Position numbers and translations under genes: made by a program. From Caulobacterales bacterium 32-69-10 (GTDB taxonomy: Bacteria > Pseudomonadota > Alphaproteobacteria > Caulobacterales > Caulobacteraceae): 26,386 nt of DNA. Below the pieces are notes generated by a model. It was not told the DNA's origin. It saw nothing but the letters and a program-made list of their open reading frames with translations, and did no database searches. Shown here piece after piece: positions 1 through 7,802 of the stretch. The stretch covers positions 1 through 26,386 of the forward strand of contig NCED01000025.1 in the NCBI GenBank assembly GCA_002280485.1. The letters run 5' to 3'. Numbering within the stretch: the first letter of the stretch is position 1; the number at the start of each line of letters is the position of its first letter.

Positions 1-186
1 GTTGTAGACCGAGACGTACTCGGGTGACTGGACATCGACGAGCGTCGTGGTGTCGAACACCGTCCACACGGCCTCGAACAGCCAGCCGGCCGCCGCGCCC
101 ATCGCCTGCGCGAGCCAGTCGAACGGGGCGGAGATCAGGCTGGCGGCGGCTTCGCCTGCGGTGTCACAGACGGCGGAGATGACAGG
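1..186 (-). other. Fragment of a TrbL-like (actinobacterial-type) conjugation membrane protein, start missing, runs off left edge
   Basis: On the minus strand one frame is open from about 186 to position 1. It contains segments such as VISAVCDTAGEAAASL, APFDWLAQAMG and FDTTTLVDVQSPEYVSVYN. From memory this matches the conserved N-terminal part of the large TrbL-like membrane proteins in actinobacterial conjugative elements; no database was searched. The frame has no start codon and meets a stop at 211-213, so only an internal piece is present, beginning just where the neighbouring acyltransferase should end. It overlaps that gene's last codons in another frame. It is either a recombination breakpoint or a chimeric assembly end. 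The family recognition is moderately sure; the origin is not. Confidence 0.45.
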
Positions 187-704
187 TCTCGGGCCATCAA
201 CTTGATGGTTTCAACAGGCAGGTTCCACCAGCTCAGCGTCATCAGTCTGTCGATGATATCCTGGTCAAACCGCTTCCTGAGCAACTGCGCCGGATTGCCG
301 GCGACAATTTCATAGGGCCCAACATCCCGTACAACAGTGGCGTTGGCCGCCAGCACCGCGCCATCGCCTATGGTGACCCCTGAAACGATGGTCACCCCAT
401 AACCAATCCAGACGTCATGGCCGATGACGACATTGCCGTTGGTGGTGGGGTGCCCAACCAGCCCCACATTGCCAAGTTCATTTTGGAAAATGTGACCAAA
501 TGGAAAGGTCGTTATCCAGTCCATGCGGTGATTACCGCCCAGGAAAACTGTTACATTCTCGGCGATTGAGCAAAAGGCGCCGATCGATAGCGATGCGCCC
601 TCACCCCATTGCTTGATCGTTATATGCTTTGCGCCATAGGTGAAGCGCCCAAAGGACGTACGGCTGTTGCCGACGAAATCTGTTCTTGTGACGTCACTTG
701 TCAT
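135..704 (-). CDS. CatB/Vat-type hexapeptide (left-handed beta-helix) O-acetyltransferase, C-terminus altered
   Basis: The 189-residue protein has the isoleucine-patch turns of the xenobiotic/sugar acetyltransferase family: SIGAFCSIAENVTVFLGG, then GNVVIGHDVWIGYGVTIVSG, GDGAVLAANATVV and the AGNPAQLLRKRF exit. FLGGNHRMDWITTFPF matches the loop that carries the catalytic histidine in CatB-like enzymes. It probably moves an acetyl group from acetyl-CoA to a hydroxyl on a glycan precursor in the cytoplasm. It is the last gene of the leftward glycan operon, 30 nt after the methyltransferase-glycosyltransferase. The final ~17 residues (SSPPSVTPQAKPPPA) are low-complexity and are read from DNA that, in another frame, encodes the foreign TrbL-like fragment. 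The native C-terminus is therefore probably lost. The family is sure; the substrate is unknown. Confidence 0.85.
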   Translation of the reverse strand: MTSDVTRTDFVGNSRTSFGRFTYGAKHITIKQWGEGASLSIGAFCSIAENVTVFLGGNHRMDWITTFPFGHIFQNELGNVGLVGHPTTNGNVVIGHDVWIGYGVTIVSGVTIGDGAVLAANATVVRDVGPYEIVAGNPAQLLRKRFDQDIIDRLMTLSWWNLPVETIKLMARDLSSPPSVTPQAKPPPA

Positions 705-734
705 TCAACGACGTCGCCTCATCACATTAACCCG

Positions 735-2441
735 CTAGGCCAGTTCCATCGCCGCGATCCGGGCCTTGCGTTGCGCTTCAAGGTCCGACCGTCGCGCCAT
801 CAGGTCCCCATAGTAGGCCTGGCGCAAGGGCAGTTGTTGGGCATGCATCCGCTTGGCCGTCACATAGGCAAGGCCCCGCTCGCGGCGGGCCTTCACCTGG
901 GCATGGTCATGAGCAAGTTCCGTCAGAGCTCGCTCCCAGTCTGCGGGAGCTTCCGCAAATACGCCGATTTCAAGGTGCTCCGCCGCCTCGCCATAGACGA
1001 CCGGAGAGCAGATCGGCACGACGCCGGCGGCGCAGCATTCGATGAACTTCAGGTCCGACTTCAGGCGATTGAACGGCGTATCGGCCAGAGGCAGCAGGGC
1101 CAGGTCGCAACCGGCCAGAGCCTGCATATAGGCGCCGTGCGGCAAGGTCGGGTGAAAGACCTTGGTCGCCTCCGCCGGCAGGGCGTTGAAAAAGGCCTCA
1201 TCATGCACGACGACAAATTCGATGCTGTCGGCCAGGGCCCTGGCCGCTCCGATGATCGCTCCTGACAGGCCGGCCCAGTCCGGGCCGCGATTAAGCGCGC
1301 CGAAAAACACCTTGAGGCGCTGGCCTGACTTGGGCGTGGCCGTCTCGATCCTCGGCAGTTCGGCGATGGCGTTGGGAAAAACCGCTACATTCGGATTCCA
1401 CTGACGGATCATGGCCGCCAGGGGTTCGGTGCTGACCGTCACCGCATGGACGCCGCGATAGGCGTGGAAGTTGGAATCGACGAACTGCGACCAATGATGC
1501 GGGTCATCATCGATGTCGGAGACGATCGCCCAACCCTTGTCGATCAAGGCATCGACCAGAACATTCTGCTGCCCGCCATTGAGGAACTGACGGTGCAGGG
1601 TGAAGACGCCCGGGGACCAGTTGTTGGGCCAGCTCACGGTACCCGCACCCCAGGCAACCCGCGCGCCCGGGATACTGGCCAGGGCGGCCAGGGGATGATC
1701 AATACGCGCCTCGGTGACGCCCGCGACCTTCTTCATACCCAGCGCCGCGACCGTCGTCGTCTCAGGCACGGGTCCATTGACAGCCCGGATCACCCACTGG
1801 AACGCCGACAGGTCGCGCCGCAGATTGTCCGGCGATACCCCAAAGGCCTCGGCGACCGGCGCAAAGGCCTTGAGCGCCGCCTCCGTCTTGTCAGGCCACA
1901 GAACACGAGGCGCGGCGTCCAGGACCGTCCAGCCGGCCTTGCGGAACATGTCGATGGCTGAGTCCCGCGTGAAAAACCGCAGGTGGGTGCGATCCAGCAA
2001 ACCGGAGTCGGCATAGGTCCACTGCCCCTTCACCTGCTGCTGCAGCAAGGACCAGTGCGAAACATTGGGAATACAGGCGACACACACACCGCCCGGTGTG
2101 GTGCGGGCCCGCAGGTCCGACAGCACGGTCCAGGGCTCACGCAGGTGTTCCAGGACATCGCCGAAGATCAGGGTGTCGAAGGTTTCGCCAGCCCGGGCCG
2201 CGTCCAGCGCGGCCATGACGTCGGGCTTCTCGATGTCGCCGACCACGACCTTGTCCATGACCTTGGCCGCATCGCGAGCTGCGTCCTCGAAGAGTTCCAG
2301 CCCGAAATAGCGGGCGTCAGGATTGCGCGCGCGATAGGCCTCGGCGAACCGGCCAGATCCGCAGCCGGCCTCCAGGACGCGCTTGCGATCAAGCGGAATG
2401 GCCCGGAGGAGATCTGGATTGACGTTGCTGTAGTAGGACAT
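735..2441 (-). CDS. Two-domain protein: SAM methyltransferase fused to a glycosyltransferase-like domain
   Basis: 568 residues. Residues ~1-220 form a class I SAM-dependent methyltransferase: motif I is VLEAGCGSGRF (~22-32), the acidic motif II region is YFGLEL, and FGDVLEHLREPW (~93-104) is typical of Methyltransf_11/23. Residues ~250-560 resemble the C-terminal half of GT-B glycosyltransferases, with HRQFLNGGQQNVLVDALI near its start and FNRLKSDLKFIECCAAGVV as the likely nucleotide-sugar binding region. The likely role is methylation plus sugar transfer or chain capping on a surface polysaccharide, in the cytoplasm. The ATG at 2441 follows a weak GAGA ribosome site. A 67-nt gap separates it from the acyltransferase upstream. 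The domains are clear; the sugar and acceptor cannot be told. Confidence 0.8.
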   Translation of the reverse strand: MSYYSNVNPDLLRAIPLDRKRVLEAGCGSGRFAEAYRARNPDARYFGLELFEDAARDAAKVMDKVVVGDIEKPDVMAALDAARAGETFDTLIFGDVLEHLREPWTVLSDLRARTTPGGVCVACIPNVSHWSLLQQQVKGQWTYADSGLLDRTHLRFFTRDSAIDMFRKAGWTVLDAAPRVLWPDKTEAALKAFAPVAEAFGVSPDNLRRDLSAFQWVIRAVNGPVPETTTVAALGMKKVAGVTEARIDHPLAALASIPGARVAWGAGTVSWPNNWSPGVFTLHRQFLNGGQQNVLVDALIDKGWAIVSDIDDDPHHWSQFVDSNFHAYRGVHAVTVSTEPLAAMIRQWNPNVAVFPNAIAELPRIETATPKSGQRLKVFFGALNRGPDWAGLSGAIIGAARALADSIEFVVVHDEAFFNALPAEATKVFHPTLPHGAYMQALAGCDLALLPLADTPFNRLKSDLKFIECCAAGVVPICSPVVYGEAAEHLEIGVFAEAPADWERALTELAHDHAQVKARRERGLAYVTAKRMHAQQLPLRQAYYGDLMARRSDLEAQRKARIAAMELA

Positions 2442-2508
2442 GGTCTCGCTTGATCGCGGTTTGGGTCACTGTGAAGTCACCCGAAAATACGGGCTTTGCC
2501 AAAAGACG

Positions 2509-3195
2509 CTAAGGCCGTCGTCGCAGTCGCCCCAGCCAGGAGCGCCGGCCGGACCCAGAGTCCTGGACCGCTGACGGATCCGGCGAAGACGCAAACGGCC
2601 GATCCACGACAGGCGCGCCGAATTCACGCTCCCAGATGATGTTCTCGCGGACAACGCAGGCGGGCGATCCTATGGCGATGACCTTGTCGGGGATACGGCC
2701 CGTCACCATGGAGCCGGCGCCCACGACAGAGCCTGATCCGATACTTGCGCCCTTGAGGATCAGGGTTCGTCGCCCGATCCAGACATGGTCGCCGATATGG
2801 ATCGACTTGGCATGGTTGATCCGCTCGTGCGTGCCGCCGTCACAGATAGGATGCATGTCGCTGACATCCATGTGGATATCGACCGAGAACAGGCAGTCCT
2901 GACCGATAATGATGTCACCGGCCTCATGCATGGAAATGCCAACGGCGTTGAATGTGGTCCCCGCCCCGACCAGAATTCTTCCCCCGTCACCGCGAACGAT
3001 GCGTATTCCGCCTTCGATCCTGCAGTCATCACCGATTTCGACGAGGTGATTGTCGCCCTCAATATAAAGGGGCGCGTTGAAGACAACGTTCTTGCCGACC
3101 CGGAAGGTGTTGTTCTTTCCGTAGATGTGAACGGTCCCGCAGACGTCGCTTTCGAGATCAAGCACGGTTCCGTCAGACGCGAATTCTATCCCCAT
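2509..3195 (-). CDS. Hexapeptide-repeat acyltransferase (LbH, maltose/galactoside O-acetyltransferase-like)
   Basis: From the chosen ATG at 3195 the protein is 228 residues. Imperfect hexapeptide turns run through most of it: GTVHIYGKNNTFRVGKNVVF, IGDDCRIEGGIRIV, IIIGQDCLFS, IHIGDHVWIGRRTLILKG and SIGSGSVVGAGSMV. It ends in AIGSPACVVRENI, the usual exit of this fold. The motif DVSDMHPICDGGTHERI lies where the catalytic His region sits in similar O-acetyltransferases. A longer reading starts at 3276 but would overlap the upstream gene by 20 nt, and its extra 27 residues show no fold. The start at 3195 has a purine-rich AGGGAAG stretch upstream. It is the second acetyltransferase of the operon, so it probably decorates a different position of the same glycan. 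The 30-residue Arg/Pro/Ser-rich tail is unexplained. Confidence 0.82.
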   Translation of the reverse strand: MGIEFASDGTVLDLESDVCGTVHIYGKNNTFRVGKNVVFNAPLYIEGDNHLVEIGDDCRIEGGIRIVRGDGGRILVGAGTTFNAVGISMHEAGDIIIGQDCLFSVDIHMDVSDMHPICDGGTHERINHAKSIHIGDHVWIGRRTLILKGASIGSGSVVGAGSMVTGRIPDKVIAIGSPACVVRENIIWEREFGAPVVDRPFASSPDPSAVQDSGSGRRSWLGRLRRRP

Positions 3196-3256
3196 CCCGC
3201 CGCTTCCCTGCAGTGGCGCCAGACGACAGCGGCCCGTCCAGGCCGACCCAAGGCCA

Positions 3257-3673
3257 TCATGGGCTCCGCATGACAAAGACCATTCCAGCGATGATCAGCA
3301 CGTAGCCGATGAGGCTGTTGAAGGTCATGGCCTCGCGGAACACCACCCACCCCACGATCGGGACCAGGGCGGCTCCGACCAGGGAGAAGGGGTAGGCCAC
3401 GCTGAGAGGCGTGCGGGTGAGAATATAGAACCAGAGGATGGAGGTCAGGCCGTACCAGGCGAAGGCGCCCATGAGCGGCCAGTTGAAGACAAGCTTGGCG
3501 ATAAAGCCGCCATCCAGCCCACGACTGTATTCGGCGCCCCATTTGAACATGAGCTGGCCGACGGGCAGAGCCAGCGAGAACCCCAGACACAGAAAAATGT
3601 CGAAAGGGCTGAGAGACGTTTTCAAGCCATGCGCCTCAAAAGGGTTCAGGGGCGGCTGCAAGGGCCGCCCCAT
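3257..3673 (-). CDS. Small four-helix EmrE/EamA-like membrane protein, possible glycolipid flippase subunit
   Basis: About 138 residues with four predicted membrane helices: DIFLCLGFSLALPVGQLMF, the LMGAFAWYGLTSILWFYIL region, VAYPFSLVGAALVPIVGWVV and SLIGYVLIIAGMVFVM. The glutamate in VVFREAMTFNSLIG sits between helices 3 and 4 as in DMT-superfamily proteins. Size and pattern match SMR/ArnE-ArnF-like proteins, some of which flip undecaprenyl-linked sugars. Lying inside a glycan operon next to a polytopic membrane protein, a flippase role is more likely than drug efflux, but this is inference. The start is uncertain. ATG 3673 lies 11 nt after the stop of the gene upstream; a TTG near 3625, preceded by GAGG, would remove the poorly hydrophobic first residues and is a real alternative. 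Confidence 0.7.
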   Translation of the reverse strand: MGRPLQPPLNPFEAHGLKTSLSPFDIFLCLGFSLALPVGQLMFKWGAEYSRGLDGGFIAKLVFNWPLMGAFAWYGLTSILWFYILTRTPLSVAYPFSLVGAALVPIVGWVVFREAMTFNSLIGYVLIIAGMVFVMRSP

Positions 3674-3683
3674 CCCGGAAAAC

Positions 3684-4376
3684 TTACTGGGCGGCGGGCT
3701 TCTTGGCCGGCGCAGCGCCGCCCGGGACATTTACAATGGCGACCTGATGAATGACGAACTCGCCGCCGATATCGTCGTCCAGATCCAGGCGCAGGCTGTT
3801 GATCGTAGAGGTGGCCCAGTCGTCGCCGCCCTTCAGGGGCTTGCTCATATCATAGACCATGGTCGTGGTTTCTCCGACCGCCGGATCGGCGCCGCGAACA
3901 GGTCCGACCATATAGGACGCCGATTCCGCATGGGCGCCGGTGGCCCAGAAGATCGTGCCATCCCAGCGGGCGGTTTCCTTGACGCGGCTCAGGCGCACCA
4001 GCACCGTGTTGTACTTGGACCCGTCGATGTCCAGACCCTTGGGCGAGCGAACGATGGGGTCGAAGATTGCCCCGACCACCTTCAGCCCGCCATCCGGAGC
4101 GACGGAGAGCGTGGACCCAGCCCCGACGAAACCTTCTGTCGCGGTTTCGAACGTCCAGAGCTTGGCGGTTTCAAGCGCCTGGCCACCCATGACGAAGGTC
4201 TTCTGGGCGTCATCCCACTGGATCGGCTCAGCGCCCCGAACCGGGCGCTTCTTTGCGGACGAAGCCGCCGGAGCAGCAGCGTCGGTCTTGCCGGCCTTTT
4301 CCTGGGCGGGCTTGTCGCAGCCGGCCAGCAACAGCGCGGCCGCCAGGGACGCGGACAGGGTCAAAGCGGCTTTCAT
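3684..4376 (-). CDS. Predicted lipoprotein of unknown function
   Basis: 230 residues from ATG 4376, which lies 4 nt after the stop of the upstream membrane-protein gene, implying coupled translation. The N-terminus is a lipoprotein signal: MKA, a hydrophobic Ala/Leu stretch, then the lipobox LLAGC with the acylated cysteine at about residue 20, followed by an Ala/Lys-rich linker. The mature part is a beta-rich domain with alternating hydrophobics (KLWTFETATEGFVGAG, YNTVLVRLSRVKETARWDG, NSLRLDLDDDIGGEFVIHQV). This resembles carbohydrate-binding jelly-roll domains of the kind that start with a bulk fold description of 'W..F' strands, but no family is recognised with confidence. It probably sits in the periplasm or outer membrane, possibly binding the glycan made by its neighbours. 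A longer reading to 4442 would overlap the upstream gene and bury the signal peptide, so it is rejected. Confidence 0.72.
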   Translation of the reverse strand: MKAALTLSASLAAALLLAGCDKPAQEKAGKTDAAAPAASSAKKRPVRGAEPIQWDDAQKTFVMGGQALETAKLWTFETATEGFVGAGSTLSVAPDGGLKVVGAIFDPIVRSPKGLDIDGSKYNTVLVRLSRVKETARWDGTIFWATGAHAESASYMVGPVRGADPAVGETTTMVYDMSKPLKGGDDWATSTINSLRLDLDDDIGGEFVIHQVAIVNVPGGAAPAKKPAAQ

Positions 4377-4380
4377 GCGT

Positions 4381-5859
4381 TCATTCCGGTTTGGTGCGTG
4401 GAAAAGGAAAACGCAACCCAGTGGGCGGTTGCATCGCCACATAGAGGATGCCGACCATCGAGGATAGATCGAGGAAATAGAGATAACGATAGTCGCAGGC
4501 CAAAGAGATCAGAAAGAAGCTGCCGGCAAAGGCCAGGCCGCTGATCTGAAGGCCCAGGACAACAAGGTCGAGATCCGATCGTCTGATGATCAGCACTGCG
4601 CAAACGGTCAGCGACAAAAGAGCAAAAAAGACATGTGAAAAGATCGGGGTGCCGAAGAACCGGGAGGCATAGTTGGCCAACTGGTAGTCCCGGTCATCCT
4701 GTCGGGCGGGCATGTTCAATTCCACCAGAACACTTTCAGGCCCCTGCACCCCCGTATGGACCGGCAGGCAGGCCGACAGTTTCGGCGTCATGAAGACCTG
4801 CCCGAAGACCGCCAGGCGATGGCGCAGATAGAGCGGGAAGTTTTCCCGAACCAGACCCAGCCAGGTGTCGCGCATGACGGTGTTGGGCAGGGACCAGAGC
4901 GCCGGGCCAACGGCCTCGACATCGCTCAGCCTGTCCACACGTTCGGGCGAATAGACGTCGTCAGCGACGCTGCGCAGGACGGTGGCCGATGCGGGCTGAT
5001 AGGCCTCGATCGCGGGCAGGGCGACCTGCGGGTCACGGGCCAGAACGCCGACCAGGTCATAGTGCATGATGATCCTGAAACCCGCCGTCTTGGAGGCCGG
5101 GTTCTCCTGGGGGATCACCACGCCCAGAACTAGTGTCGCTGCGACAAGCAGGCCAAAGCCGGCGCCCAGAATCGCCCCCGCGACCTTGAGGCCAGACAGG
5201 AGCGGGCGACGGGTCTGGCGCCGCATGTCTATGAAGCCGACCACCAGGGCCGCGAAGACCAGCGCCAAAATGCCGTTCTGGCGTACGAGGGCTGCGATGA
5301 CGAAAAGGACCAGGGCGCCCGTCCAGGCGCTCCATCGCACGAGTCGGCTTCGGTCAAACTGAACCGCAAGCGCGACCAGGGCAAACGCCGCGATAGCGGT
5401 GTTGGCGAAGAACACGTCTTTCCAGACCAGCCCCTGATACACCAGCAGCTGCGGCGTCAGGACAAGGCCGATGGCGACCGGTACGGCGATCCAGTGGGCG
5501 CGAGGCGACAGTCGCGTCAGCAGGCTCAACGCGCCAAACAGGAGCCCGGCGCTGCACAGAAGGTAGAGCGCGGTTCCCGACAGAACGCTGTCCAGAAGCC
5601 CCAGGAACCAGGACATGAAGGGCGGATTGAAAGACCGCTGGATGCCCGCCCGCCCCTCCGCGAGCTGGATCACGGAGTCGGTGGACAGGTGCCCGGGCAG
5701 GCCGACGGTCAGGGTCAGGAGCAGGCCAACGCCAAGAACAGCGCGAACCGCCCGTCCGGCGTCCATCGCCGTCAAGGCCGTCCGTACCTGGTGCGCAAAC
5801 CCGCCCAACATCCCGCTTTCGATTCCCGAATCCGTCCTCGACACCCCAAAAGGGCGCAT
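4381..5859 (-). CDS. Polytopic membrane protein, possible GT-C type glycosyltransferase
   Basis: 492 residues with roughly nine to eleven hydrophobic spans, among them VLGVGLLLTLTVGLPG, ALYLLCSAGLLFGALSLL, WIAVPVAIGLVLTPQLLV, LVLFVIAALVRQNGILALVF and two near the C-terminus. The first extracytoplasmic loop reads LSTDSVIQLAEGRAG...RSFNPPFMSW. An acidic residue and an N/H-P-P motif in the first loop recall GT-C transferases, which take polyprenyl-phosphate sugars on the periplasmic side, and the streptococcal/actinobacterial membrane proteins annotated as uncharacterised GT-C-like. The start ATG 5859 has an excellent AGGAG five bases upstream and lies 10 nt after the epimerase stop. The lipoprotein follows at once. 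The membrane topology is sure; the enzyme assignment is tentative. Confidence 0.62.
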   Translation of the reverse strand: MRPFGVSRTDSGIESGMLGGFAHQVRTALTAMDAGRAVRAVLGVGLLLTLTVGLPGHLSTDSVIQLAEGRAGIQRSFNPPFMSWFLGLLDSVLSGTALYLLCSAGLLFGALSLLTRLSPRAHWIAVPVAIGLVLTPQLLVYQGLVWKDVFFANTAIAAFALVALAVQFDRSRLVRWSAWTGALVLFVIAALVRQNGILALVFAALVVGFIDMRRQTRRPLLSGLKVAGAILGAGFGLLVAATLVLGVVIPQENPASKTAGFRIIMHYDLVGVLARDPQVALPAIEAYQPASATVLRSVADDVYSPERVDRLSDVEAVGPALWSLPNTVMRDTWLGLVRENFPLYLRHRLAVFGQVFMTPKLSACLPVHTGVQGPESVLVELNMPARQDDRDYQLANYASRFFGTPIFSHVFFALLSLTVCAVLIIRRSDLDLVVLGLQISGLAFAGSFFLISLACDYRYLYFLDLSSMVGILYVAMQPPTGLRFPFPRTKPE

Positions 5860-5869
5860 CGATCTCCTA

Positions 5870-6793
5870 TCAGGCGCGCATCGCCTCTACGAGTAGTTTC
5901 AACCCTTGGTCGAGGCTCGTGGGCGCCTTGAGCCCCAGCTCGTCGCGACCCCGCGCCAGAGACCCGATCGACCGGCGTATGTCGCCCGGCCGGGTCGGGC
6001 CGCTGGTGATCTCCGCCTTCGATCCGATCTGTTCGCGCAGCATCTCGGCCAGTTGCCGGATCGTCGTCTCACGGCCCGTGCAAACGTTAAAGACACGCGC
6101 CGACGGATCAGGCTGGCGCGCCGAGCCCCGTACCAGGGCGTCAACGACATCATCCACAAAGACAAAGTCGCGGGTCTGAAGACCATCGCCGTGCAGCACC
6201 ACGGGCTCGCCCCGCATCATCTTTTCGACAAAGCGGGAAATCACCCCCGAATAGGGCGAAGACGGGTCCTGACCGGGTCCATAGACATTGAAAAATCTGA
6301 AGCCTGTCGAGCTCAGGCCATAGACAGCCGCCGCCGCCGCCGCATGTAGCTCGCAGCCCAGCTTGTCGGCGCCATAGGGCGAAAGGGGCCGGGGACCAGC
6401 GGTTTCCAGAAGCGGAACCTCGGGATTATCGCCATAGACAGCCGCCGAGGAGGCATAGACCAGGGCGGGCCGGGACGCGCCTTGCGCCAGAATCTCCAGG
6501 AGACCCACGAAACCTGTGAGATTGACCCGATGGGAGGCCGTCAGGTCCTCGTTGCAACGGGCGACAGAGGCGATCGCGGCCAGGTGGAAGACACGGTTGA
6601 CGCCCTGGCAGGCTCGCGCGAGGGCCTCGGCGTCCAGGATCGACCCGACCACCAGCTCCGCGCGTCCATCCAGCTTGTCGCCGTCGCCCGAAGACAGATC
6701 GTCCAGCACGATCACACGGTCGCCATCGTCCAGGAGCCGCTCGACAAGCCGGCGACCGATGAAGCCGGCGCCGCCGGTGACAAGGCTGATCAC
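5870..6793 (-). CDS. NAD-dependent sugar epimerase/dehydratase (extended SDR)
   Basis: 307 residues from a GTG at 6793 whose bases overlap the TGA of the upstream DUF2304 gene (GTGA), so translation is probably coupled. The Rossmann motif VTGGAGFIGRRL is at ~4-15, followed by the acidic VLDDLSSG that selects NAD. The substrate-side SDR motif VYASSAAVYG and the catalytic Tyr-Lys pair in SPYGADKLG are present, and RFFNVYGPGQDPSSPYSGVI is the usual UDP-sugar 4-epimerase loop. The C-terminal RPGDIRRS...ELGLKAP completes the family. It supplies a nucleotide sugar (for example UDP-Gal, UDP-GalNAc or a uronate) to the transferases of this operon. A much longer open frame to 7138 exists but is only a read-through of the upstream genes. 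The fold is sure; the exact sugar is not. Confidence 0.9.
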   Translation of the reverse strand: MISLVTGGAGFIGRRLVERLLDDGDRVIVLDDLSSGDGDKLDGRAELVVGSILDAEALARACQGVNRVFHLAAIASVARCNEDLTASHRVNLTGFVGLLEILAQGASRPALVYASSAAVYGDNPEVPLLETAGPRPLSPYGADKLGCELHAAAAAAVYGLSSTGFRFFNVYGPGQDPSSPYSGVISRFVEKMMRGEPVVLHGDGLQTRDFVFVDDVVDALVRGSARQPDPSARVFNVCTGRETTIRQLAEMLREQIGSKAEITSGPTRPGDIRRSIGSLARGRDELGLKAPTSLDQGLKLLVEAMRA

Positions 6794-7110
6794 GGTTGTC
6801 GCGCATCGCGCAGGGCGAGCTTGCGCACGAGCTGGGTCAGGGTATCGCTGGCGCGGCGCTCGCGGATGACGCCCGCGACGACCGCCAGGAAGAACAGGCC
6901 TGTCGTGGCATAGGCGATCAGGTCGGCGCCGCGGCCGATCCCGACCATACGCGCCAGATGGGTCATCTGGTTCGGGTTCCAGACGAAATACATCCCAAAG
7001 CAACAAAACAGCATGATGCCGTATTTCAGGGGCGAAAATCCGAACCGCCGCACGGCGGTCACGAACAGCAGGCCCAGGAACAGCGCCGTGAAGGCGAGCT
7101 GAATGATCAT
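6790..7110 (-). CDS. DUF2304 membrane protein
   Basis: 106 residues with three hydrophobic helices: IQLAFTALFLGLLFVTAV, YGIMLFCCFGMYFV and LIAYATTGLFFLAVVAGVI. The signature RMVGIGRGADLIAY matches the family core (a glycine-rich IGR-AD turn before the last helix). DUF2304 proteins are commonly encoded beside DPM1-like GT2 enzymes in glycan clusters, and their biochemical role is unknown. Here the ATG at 7110 overlaps the TGA of the GT2 gene, and its own stop overlaps the epimerase GTG. The three genes thus form a translationally chained unit, and the protein may be the membrane partner of the GT2. Confidence 0.85.
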   Translation of the reverse strand: MIIQLAFTALFLGLLFVTAVRRFGFSPLKYGIMLFCCFGMYFVWNPNQMTHLARMVGIGRGADLIAYATTGLFFLAVVAGVIRERRASDTLTQLVRKLALRDARQP

Positions 7111-7802
7111 CTTTGCGAACCGATGATGATGTCTTCAAGGATACGAACAGAGTTCGAGATCTTCTGTCCCTTTCGCAGCGAGTATTCGGTATAGGTGATG
7201 GTCACCGGATGCTCGACGAAGGTCAGGCCCAGGTGGCGGATCTTCGAGGTGATCTCCGAAGCATGGGCCATGCGGTCCTGGGTGATGCGCAGACGCCCGG
7301 CGGCGGCGCGCGAGAGCACCCGCAGACCATTGTGGGCGTCGGTCAGTTTCAGGCCTGTGGTCAGGCGCGTGAACAGCACCGCCGCCTTCAGGGTCAGCCG
7401 GCGCGACAGGGGCATGTTGACGGTCCGGCCCAGGAATCGTGAGCCCAGAACCATGTCCACACCCTGGTTCCGGCAGACCTCGACCATGGCCATGGCGTCG
7501 TCCAGATCATGCTGTCCATCGGCGTCGAAGGTCACGACATGGGCGGCGCCCTGACTGAGGGCGTACTCGATACCGGTCTGCAGGGCTGCGCCCTGCCCCC
7601 GGTTGACCAGGTGGACGGCGACATGGGCTCCCGCCTCAAGGGCGCGATCGGCGGTGTCGTCAGCGGAACCGTCATCGACGACCACCACATTGGCCACCGG
7701 GGTGACGCGCCGTACGACCTCCATGATCATCGAGCCCTCATTATAGGCCGCGATCACGAACCAGAGATGGGTGGGGTTTGAGATTGAGCGCTCCAGAGTC
7801 AT
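7107..7802 (-). CDS. GT2-family glycosyltransferase (DPM1/GtrB-like)
   Basis: 231 residues from ATG 7802, which overlaps the upstream TGA (ATGA). A longer reading to 7850 lies inside the upstream gene and is rejected. The GT-A motifs are clear: WFVIAAYNEGSMI at the N-terminus, VVVVDDGSADDT (nucleotide binding), VTFDADGQHDLDD (the DXD metal site), LGSRFLG and DAHNGLRVLSR (the acceptor loop). Enzymes of this kind transfer glucose, mannose or a related sugar onto undecaprenyl phosphate at the cytoplasmic face. The lipid-linked sugar is then flipped and used by GT-C enzymes. No membrane helices follow the catalytic domain, so the adjacent DUF2304 protein may supply the membrane anchor. That division of labour is inference. 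Confidence 0.9.
   Translation of the reverse strand: MTLERSISNPTHLWFVIAAYNEGSMIMEVVRRVTPVANVVVVDDGSADDTADRALEAGAHVAVHLVNRGQGAALQTGIEYALSQGAAHVVTFDADGQHDLDDAMAMVEVCRNQGVDMVLGSRFLGRTVNMPLSRRLTLKAAVLFTRLTTGLKLTDAHNGLRVLSRAAAGRLRITQDRMAHASEITSKIRHLGLTFVEHPVTITYTEYSLRKGQKISNSVRILEDIIIGSQR

Noticed and set aside
689..698. Palindrome GTGACGTCAC at the start of the acyltransferase gene
   Set aside because: It lies inside the coding sequence of an operon gene with no promoter context; a 10-bp palindrome is expected by chance in a window this size.
6790..7138. N-terminal extension of the epimerase frame up to 7138
   Set aside because: The extra ~115 residues are Arg/Pro-rich, cover the DUF2304 gene in another frame, and the Rossmann motif starts right at GTG 6793 with a GTGA coupling.
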